This document shows positions 57,755 to 62,941 of a stretch of DNA of 62,941 nucleotides, one piece after another (the stretch's first letter is position 1; each line of letters begins with the position of its first letter). The notes beneath the pieces were generated by a model. That model was not told the origin of the DNA, searched no databases, and was given only the letters and a program-made list of their open reading frames with translations. The DNA is from Bacillota bacterium (GTDB lineage: Bacteria; Bacillota; Sulfobacillia; Symbiobacteriales; Symbiobacteriaceae), in NCBI GenBank assembly GCA_023623185.1, contig JAMNXV010000192.1:1-62941 (forward strand), given 5' to 3'. Made by a program: the position numbers and the translations under genes.

Positions 57755-58608
57755 GTGGTTGGCCCCTACCGGGGGGTCCTGCCCGAAGTGGCGGTTGCCT
57801 CTATGGAGGAGCAACTCTCTGGGGCGTGCACCACCGAGATCGCCGCCTTCGACGAGTTTGCCAAGCTCATCGGCGATCCGAGTGCGACCGAGGGTTATGA
57901 CCACGTGATCTTCGACACGGCCCCCACGGGTCACACCCTGCGCTTGCTCTCGCTCCCCCAGGCCTGGTCTGGCTTCATCGCCACCAGTACCCACGGGGCA
58001 TCCTGCCTGGGGCCGCTGGCCGGGCTGGAGGCGGAGCGGGAGATTTACGCTGCCACCGCACAGTCTTTGGCCGACCCAGTGAAGTCCACGCTGGCGCTCG
58101 TGAGCCGACCGGAGCGAGCCGCACTCTCGGAGGCTTCCGTGCGTTTGCGGAGAGCGTGGACGGCGGGGACGAGCAGTTCGTCATTCTGGACACCGCCCCC
58201 ACCGGGCACACGGTCCTCCTGCTAGAGGCGGCCGAGTCCTATGACCGGGAGATCCGGCGCAGCGCCGGGCATACGCCGGAGCCTGTGCGCCGCCTGCTGC
58301 CCCGTCTACGAGACCCGAACTTCACCAAGATTCTGTTGGTCACGCACGCGGAGGCGACACCGGTGGCCGAGGCTGAACGGCTTCAGGCCGACCTGCGCAG
58401 GGCTGGCATTGAGCCGTTCGGGTGGGTGGTCAATCAGAGCCTCCTGGCCAGCGGCACCCGGGATGCGCAGTTGCAGCATCGTGCCGCGGCGCAGCTGCCC
58501 TTCGTCCGCCGCGTGGCGGAGGACCTATCGGAACGGACGGCACTGATCCCATGGCTCACGGAGGTGCCGGTCGGCCCTGAGCGGTTGGCTGCGCTGCTCC
58601 GTGCCTGA
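57755..58608 (+). pseudogene. arsA: Broken arsenite-pump ATPase gene arsA
   Basis: Two fragments of ArsA are fused by a deletion with a change of frame near 58140. The first (57770-58140) matches the middle of the first half: SMEEQLSGACTTEIAAFDEFAKL and DTAPTGHTLRLLSLP. The second (58135-58608) matches the end of the second half: VILDTAPTGHTVLLLEAAESYDREIRR. Both Walker A motifs are missing, so no ATPase activity is possible. Intact ArsA is about 580 residues. Confidence 0.87.
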
Positions 58609-58636
58609 TTTGCGTGAGACCGAGGAGGGACAGAAC

Positions 58637-59689
58637 ATGTCGGCACCAAGCCCGCGCCTCTCAGTCCTGGACCGCTTTCTGACCCTCTGGATATTCCTGG
58701 CCATGGCGTTCGGGGTGGGCCTTGGCTACTTCGTGCCCGGCGTGGAGGGGTTCATCAACCGCTTTCAGGTGGGCACAACAAACATCCCGCTCGCCATTGG
58801 TCTGATTCTCATGATGTACCCGCCGCTCGCGAAGGTGCGGTACGAGGAGCTCCCCGACGTATTCCGGGACTGGAAAGTGCTTGGCCTCTCACTCTTCCAG
58901 AACTGGATCGTGGGTCCGAGCCTGATGTTCCTGCTGGCCATCATCTTTCTGCACAACTACCCGGAGTACATGGCCGGCGTGGTCATGATCGGTCTCGCTC
59001 GCTGCATCGCTATGGTCATCGTCTGGAACGACCTGGCCAGGGGCGATGCACAGTACGCCGCCGGGCTGGTCGCCTTCAACAGTATCTTCCAGGTGATATT
59101 TTACAGTTTGTATGCCTGGATCTTCATCACCGTTCTCCCGCCGCTCTTCGGGTTGGCTGGCTCGACGGTGAACATCTCCATCGGCCAGATTGCGGAGAGC
59201 GTGGCCATCTACCTGGGCATTCCCTTCGCGGCCGGCTTCCTCACCCGGCTCGGGCTCGTGCGGGTCAAGGGCAAGCGGTGGTATGAGACGCAGTTCATCC
59301 CGAAGATCAGCCCAGTCACCCTCACCGCTTTGCTGTTCACCATCGTGGTCATGTTCAGCCAGAAGGGGAACCTGATCGTTCAGATCCCCATGGACGTACT
59401 CCGTATTGCCATTCCGTTGATCATCTACTTCGTGGTGATGTTTCTGATCAGCTTCTGGTTGAGCCAGAGGATGGGCACCAACTATGCGAAGACGACCACG
59501 CTCGCCTTTACTGCTTCCGGCAACAACTTTGAGTTGGCCATCGCCGTGGCGGTCGCTGTTTTCGGCATCGACTCCGGCGCGGCCTTCGCCGCCGTGGTGG
59601 GTCCGCTGATTGAGGTGCCGGTGATGATCGGCCTGGTGAAGGTGGCGTACGCCCTCAAGCACCGGTACTGGCCGGAGATGGTGGCGTAA
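58637..59689 (+). CDS. acr3: Arsenite efflux permease Acr3
   Basis: This 350-residue protein has ten hydrophobic segments and the ACR3 signature [19 protein letters not shown] with the conserved Cys, then [18 protein letters not shown] and [17 protein letters not shown]. It exports arsenite and can work without ArsA, consistent with the broken arsA beside it. The ATG at 58637 has GAGGAGGG upstream. Confidence 0.95.
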   Translation: MSAPSPRLSVLDRFLTLWIFLAMAFGVGLGYFVPGVEGFINRFQVGTTNIPLAIGLILMMYPPLAKVRYEELPDVFRDWKVLGLSLFQNWIVGPSLMFLLAIIFLHNYPEYMAGVVMIGLARCIAMVIVWNDLARGDAQYAAGLVAFNSIFQVIFYSLYAWIFITVLPPLFGLAGSTVNISIGQIAESVAIYLGIPFAAGFLTRLGLVRVKGKRWYETQFIPKISPVTLTALLFTIVVMFSQKGNLIVQIPMDVLRIAIPLIIYFVVMFLISFWLSQRMGTNYAKTTTLAFTASGNNFELAIAVAVAVFGIDSGAAFAAVVGPLIEVPVMIGLVKVAYALKHRYWPEMVA

Positions 59690-59875
59690 GCCTGATCGTC
59701 TGCCATCAGACGGTGGCCGCGCAACGTGTCAGGCAGTGACAGCGGCTGCCGCCGAGCACTTGCTGTCATGGGTGACCCCTGTGAGTGGGGGCATGTCTAG
59801 GGGAGGCTTTGCACTGTGAAGCCGAGCGCGGGGGTTGAAGGGTTGCCCGAGACGAAATGGAGGTGCATGGGGGAG

Positions 59876-60703
59876 ATGGACGCACACACGCTGCGTGATG
59901 CGGTGAGGGAACGCTATGCTGAACGTGCTCGAAATACGGCCAACGGCGAGATGGGAGGATGCTGTGGTTCTCAACCGCAGACCGAAGAACTCCCGATCGC
60001 AGGTGGATGCTGTGGCTCCGCGGCCGGAGTGAATGACCTGGGGAGGGTCATTGGGTACTCGGACGACGAACTCTCTGCGGTACCTGCCGGAGCGAACCTC
60101 GGTCTGGGATGCGGAAACCCGCAGGCCATCGCGAACCTGAAGCCAGGTGAGACTGTTCTCGACCTGGGATCAGGGGCGGGGTTCGATTGCTTCCTCGCCG
60201 CCCGCCAGGTCGGGGAAGGCGGGAAGGTGATTGGTGTCGACATGACCCCTGAGATGCTGAGGCGAGCCCGTGAGAACGCCCGGGCGGGTGGGTACACGAA
60301 TGTGGAGTTCCGCCTCGGCGAGATTGAGCACCTCCCTGTGGCAGACCAGAGTGTCGATGTCATCATCTCGAACTGCGTGATCAACCTATCGCCCGAGAAG
60401 GAGCAGGTGTTCAAGGAGGCATTCCGGGTTCTGCGCCCCGGGGGGCGGATCGCCGTTTCTGACATGGTGAGTCGCGCGCCGCTTCCGCCTGAGGTGAGAG
60501 CTGACATGGCGCTCTACGCAGGGTGCGTGGCCGGGGCGGCGACGATTGATGAACTGGAAGCGATGCTCGCCGACGCAGGTTTCGTCGATATCGTTATCCG
60601 ACCGCAGGACAGCCAGCAGTTGCTTCAGGCCTGGGGCGCATCTGAAGGCCTGGAGAATCAGGTGTTCTCTGCCTCGATCGAGGCCAGGAAGCCGTTGGGG
60701 TAG
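59876..60703 (+). CDS. arsM: Arsenite S-adenosylmethionine methyltransferase
   Basis: This 275-residue methyltransferase has the SAM motif [12 protein letters not shown] and the ArsM cysteine set: [19 protein letters not shown] and YAGCVAGA. It converts arsenite to methylated, often volatile arsenicals. Extra CCG motifs near the N-terminus (GGCCGSQ and GGCCGSA) may bind metalloid. The ATG at 59876 has GGAGGT about 12 bases upstream; an ATG at 59867 is also possible. Confidence 0.92.
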   Translation: MDAHTLRDAVRERYAERARNTANGEMGGCCGSQPQTEELPIAGGCCGSAAGVNDLGRVIGYSDDELSAVPAGANLGLGCGNPQAIANLKPGETVLDLGSGAGFDCFLAARQVGEGGKVIGVDMTPEMLRRARENARAGGYTNVEFRLGEIEHLPVADQSVDVIISNCVINLSPEKEQVFKEAFRVLRPGGRIAVSDMVSRAPLPPEVRADMALYAGCVAGAATIDELEAMLADAGFVDIVIRPQDSQQLLQAWGASEGLENQVFSASIEARKPLG

Positions 60704-61186
60704 GACAACATGCAGCGGCAGGGCGCACGCGGTAGTGTGCATCCCTGCCGTTTCGTGTCTCTACCGGGTGTTGGCATCGCCCGACGTGACTTGCCGGTCC
60801 TGATCCCGAGACCCGCACGGTCGCAAACTGCTTGTTTCCCTGTTCCTAGCATGTAGTGATGAGCTGTTGGTCAGAGGATGAATCGGATAAGCCGGCTGTT
60901 ACCTTCCCGAGTGATACGGTGAGAAGTACCATAAGTAGTCGTTGCGTGGAGCCGGCAACCCATCGGGCCCCATGCCCCGGCGACGCAGCCCTGGGACGGG
61001 ACACTGACACGTTAGGCTTCGGGAGGGCAAGAAGTGCGGCGGATTTCCACTTAGCGCGCAGGCGAAGTCGAAATTCGCCGCAGTTCGTCCACGGCACGGC
61101 GGCATGTGGGGGAGATTGCCGTTGCGTGGGTCTCCCGGTTTCGGCCAGGAGGCTGCCGAGAACTGCCTCCAGCGAGAAATCCCGCT
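60704..61186. other. Intergenic stretch after arsM
   Basis: I recognise no gene here. It contains the right-hand rlmH-end repeat at 60918-60939. Open frames on both strands lack good starts and family features. Confidence 0.5.
60918..60939 (+). repeat. Right direct repeat (candidate attR), copy of the rlmH 3' end
   Basis: GGTGAGAAGTACCATAAGTAGT matches the rlmH end at 20 of 22 bases and reads GEKYHK-stop in frame. A TGA lies two codons upstream, so it is not part of a longer rlmH copy. It marks the right edge of the arsenic island. Confidence 0.78.
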
Positions 61187-61643
61187 TTACCCCGCACGGT
61201 GATCGCCCCAACGAAAGCAGGCCACCATCAGCTTACCGAACTGCGTTCCCCAGTCGCTAAGATGGTTGATGCCCACGGCGCGCCAGCCCTGGTGCTGGTA
61301 GATCCTGACCAGGCTGTTTCCGATGACTGTGGAGCGCAGGAGGCCCAGGTGCATGGGTTTGGCGATATTCGGTGATGAGAAGTCGATGACCACCGTCCCC
61401 CCCCCCGGCCACTGCCCGTCGGCGATGAGCCGGCGCAGCCCAGCTGTGCGGGGCGACACGGCCAGGTCTGCCGCGATGGCGGCCGGCGACCGGCGCATGC
61501 TCCTCGGCACGGGGTAGCAAGGGAAGGCGATGTCGCCCATCTTCGAAGCCGGAGCCTACGCTAGGTGCGCGACGACCCATTCCGTATCGCAGGATAGGTG
61601 GCCCAGCCAAGGCTGCCGCCACCTGCAGGTGGAACACCTGCAT
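61187..61643 (-). pseudogene. argS: Relic of arginyl-tRNA synthetase (N-terminal part)
   Basis: The minus strand encodes an ArgS-like N-terminus: MQVFHLQVAAALAGPP in one frame, then MGDIAFPCYPVPRSMRRSP in another. VVIDFSSPNIAKPMHLGLLRSTVIG (the HIGH region reads HLGL) and NHLSDWGTQFGKLMVACFRWGD follow. The gene stops after about 120 residues of roughly 560, and there is a frameshift with an in-frame TAG near the start. It cannot make a working enzyme. A T-box remnant lies directly upstream. Confidence 0.87.
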
Positions 61644-61666
61644 TTACCATCCCTCCAGAACAGAAA

Positions 61667-61790
61667 CGCCCGTCTCTCCGTCATGCCCGGAGAGACGGGC
61701 CGATCCCGCGGTACCACTCTCATTGCGCCCCCGAGAAAGGGAGCCACTCTGCCCGCTGTACTGGACGGACCCATCGCGTCCCAGGGGCCT
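61667..61790 (-). promoter_or_regulatory. Truncated T-box leader of the argS relic
   Basis: The minus strand carries the T-box core GAGTGGTACCGCGGG (complement of about 61706-61720) and a terminator stem CCCGTCTCTCCG with CGGAGAGACGGG. The stem I region that reads the tRNA is missing, because the histidine phosphatase gene ends at 61792. The switch can no longer sense a codon and is presumably dead. Confidence 0.8.
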
Positions 61791-61791
61791 G

Positions 61792-62409
61792 TCAAGAATT
61801 GTCCGCCCTCTCCTCCAGGTGCGCGGTGGAGTTGGCCAACAGCACCACGCGCTGCTGAGGCGTGATGCGCCAGAGGTGCACTCCCGTATCGCCGGTGCTC
61901 AGCCAGACGTTGCTCTGCAGGGGCAGCCCGAGGAGAGCGCGGAAGAGCATGGTGATGGTGCCGCCGTGAGCCACGATCGCCACCCGCTGATCCGGATCCA
62001 CCGTGTGCACCAGTTCAGCGAAGACCGCTTCCACCCGGGCGCGGAACTCCAACTCCGACTCCCCGCCGGGAATCCGCTCGTGGTACCGCCGCCCGCCCGG
62101 GGGTGGCGGGTACTTCTTCCTGGCCTCATCCCGGGGCAGTCCGGCCAGCACGCCGTTGTCCATCTCCATCAGGCCGTCTTTGAAGACGAGCGGCGCGCCG
62201 GTTCGCGCGGCGATGGTCCGGGCCGTCTCGGCCGCCCGCAGCAGGGGGCTTGACCAGATGACGTCGGGTACGGCGTGCCGCGCCACCCAGTCGGCCACCC
62301 GGCCCGCCTGCGCCCGGCCGAGGTCCGTCAGGGGGAAGTCGGCACGCCCTTCGTGCCGGCCGGTCAGGTCGGCCTCCGATTGTCCGTGGCGTATGACGAG
62401 CAACTCCAT
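61792..62409 (-). CDS. Histidine phosphatase (phosphoglycerate mutase-like)
   Basis: This 205-residue enzyme has the catalytic LLVIRHGQSEADLTGRHEGR motif (His8), the second-half WSSPLLRAAETA, and VAIVAHGGTITMLFRALL with the second active-site His. GGES is present. It could act on phosphoglycerate, alpha-ribazole phosphate or another phosphoester; the sequence does not decide. The ATG at 62409 has GGGAGA upstream. Confidence 0.9.
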   Translation of the reverse strand: MELLVIRHGQSEADLTGRHEGRADFPLTDLGRAQAGRVADWVARHAVPDVIWSSPLLRAAETARTIAARTGAPLVFKDGLMEMDNGVLAGLPRDEARKKYPPPPGGRRYHERIPGGESELEFRARVEAVFAELVHTVDPDQRVAIVAHGGTITMLFRALLGLPLQSNVWLSTGDTGVHLWRITPQQRVVLLANSTAHLEERADNS

Positions 62410-62832
62410 GTCTCCCGCTCTCCCTTTCCCTGGTGTTCCCATCTGGAGAATACGGGAGAGTGAACATCCGGTCCTGCCTGTCGCGCAGGGGGCGGTTCAT
62501 CCCCATTCCATCCCGCCAGGGACTGTGGCACTGCTGGGTTGCCGGCCCGAAAACCCGGGCGGGCGAGTTGCCCGTTGGGAGGATAGGGTCTAGCTCACGG
62601 ATCGGGTCGCCGCCCTACCGGATGCGGAGCATGCGGAAGGGGGCGGCTGGTTCTACGGGTACGGCCGGTGGTCACCAAAGGCTGGGATGGAGGCACGACT
62701 CACTGGCTATGGGAATCGGCGGGGAGGGACGGTAAGATATCATTGTAATGAAAGGGTGAGTAAGTTGAGCATGAAACGAGGCGGCGAAAGGCCCGCCATT
62801 TTTTGGTTTGAGGACTTGCTGGACCCGTGCGT
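62410..62832. other. Intergenic stretch near the right edge
   Basis: I see no gene with a credible start and family features. It contains only short open frames and no clear promoter or terminator. Confidence 0.5.
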
Positions 62833-62922
62833 ATTCCGGTCAAATCGACCAGTGATTCCGGTTCAAGCCGACCACCGGTTCTGATCCAAGTCGACCGCCG
62901 TTTCCGATTTCATCCGGCCAGC
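62833..62922 (+). repeat. Four imperfect 22-23-bp tandem repeats, possible insertion-sequence end
   Basis: Units start near 62833, 62855, 62877 and 62900 and share TTCCGGT then AA and CGACC (ATTCCGGTCAAATCGACC, ATTCCGGTTCAAGCCGACC, GTTCTGATCCAAGTCGACC, TTTCCGATTTCATCCGGCC). Repeated blocks of this kind near an end are typical of IS21-family elements, whose transposase genes would lie beyond the window. The family call is a guess. Confidence 0.45.
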
Positions 62923-62941
62923 GCGGTGGCACTGAGGGGAT

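Larger units (their letters stand above)
56400..60917 (+). mobile_element. Arsenic-resistance island inserted at rlmH (SCC-like layout)
   Basis: The 4.5 kb between the two rlmH-end repeats holds arsR, a phosphoesterase gene, a broken arsA, acr3 and arsM, all on the plus strand. No recombinase gene is present, so the element is either decayed or moved by an enzyme encoded elsewhere. Boundaries are set by the direct repeats; no inverted repeats are evident just inside them. The island call is inferred from the repeats and accessory content. Bases 56400-56614 contain nothing recognisable. Confidence 0.7.

Noticed and set aside
60846-61211. A 121-codon minus-strand frame and overlapping short frames after arsM
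   Set aside because: No recognisable family, poor starts and compositionally odd. It may be a relic, but I cannot support a gene.

Overview
The window is the replication-origin region of a high-GC, spore-forming member of the Firmicutes. The gene order (serS, tadA, dnaX, ebfC, recR, gyrA, gyrB, remB-like, recF, S4, dnaN, dnaA, rpmH, rnpA, yidD, yidC, jag, mnmE, mnmG, rsmG, parA, parB, rpsF, ssb, rpsR, rplI, dnaB, purA, walRK) is the Bacillus/Clostridia origin backbone. The GC-rich coding, T-box leaders and a YyaC sporulation protein suggest a Symbiobacterium-like thermophile; that name is an inference from gene content, not from a search. Genes left of dnaA lie on the minus strand and most genes to the right lie on the plus strand, so both arms are transcribed away from an origin at about 19.2-21.2 kb.

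Left arm (1-20.8 kb, minus strand): gltX with a T-box leader; recR, ebfC and dnaX; a lipoprotein solute-binding protein whose ribosome-binding site lies in a hairpin; tadA; tRNA-Ser next to serS; a serine-pathway pair (class V aminotransferase and serA) behind a leader with two consecutive T-box terminator modules; gyrA, gyrB, a RemB-like gene, recF, an S4-domain gene, dnaN and dnaA. DnaA-box clusters lie on both sides of dnaA, giving a bipartite oriC.

Right arm, inner part (21.2-33 kb): rpmH-rnpA-yidD-yidC-jag, mnmE-mnmG-rsmG and parA-parB. Immediately after parB comes 3.0 kb of non-coding DNA holding 20 copies of a 16-bp palindromic parS site, 18 of them identical. This is the most striking feature of the window: a concentrated centromere about 9 kb from dnaA.

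Right arm, middle part (32.7-48.7 kb): DUF4446, an M23 endopeptidase and a bactofilin; yyaC on the opposite strand; TPR, CvpA and DUF951 genes; rpsF-ssb-rpsR with a candidate S6:S18 leader; a YybS-like membrane protein; rplI; a LonC-type protease; dnaB interrupted by a 231-residue intein; purA; tRNA-Gly and tRNA-Thr; a lytic transglycosylase and a LysM-G5-M23 protein.

Right arm, outer part (48.8-62.9 kb): a secreted gluzincin-like peptidase and the walR-walK-yycH-yycI cluster, continuing into a murA with Asp in place of the catalytic Cys and then rlmH. The last codons of rlmH are repeated 4.5 kb downstream (20 of 22 bases identical). Between the two copies lies an arsenic cassette (arsR, a phosphoesterase, broken arsA, acr3, arsM). 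This has the layout of an island inserted at the 3' end of rlmH, the site used by staphylococcal SCC elements. Beyond it are a relic of argS with a cut-down T-box, a histidine phosphatase gene, and imperfect tandem repeats at the right edge that may be an insertion-sequence end.
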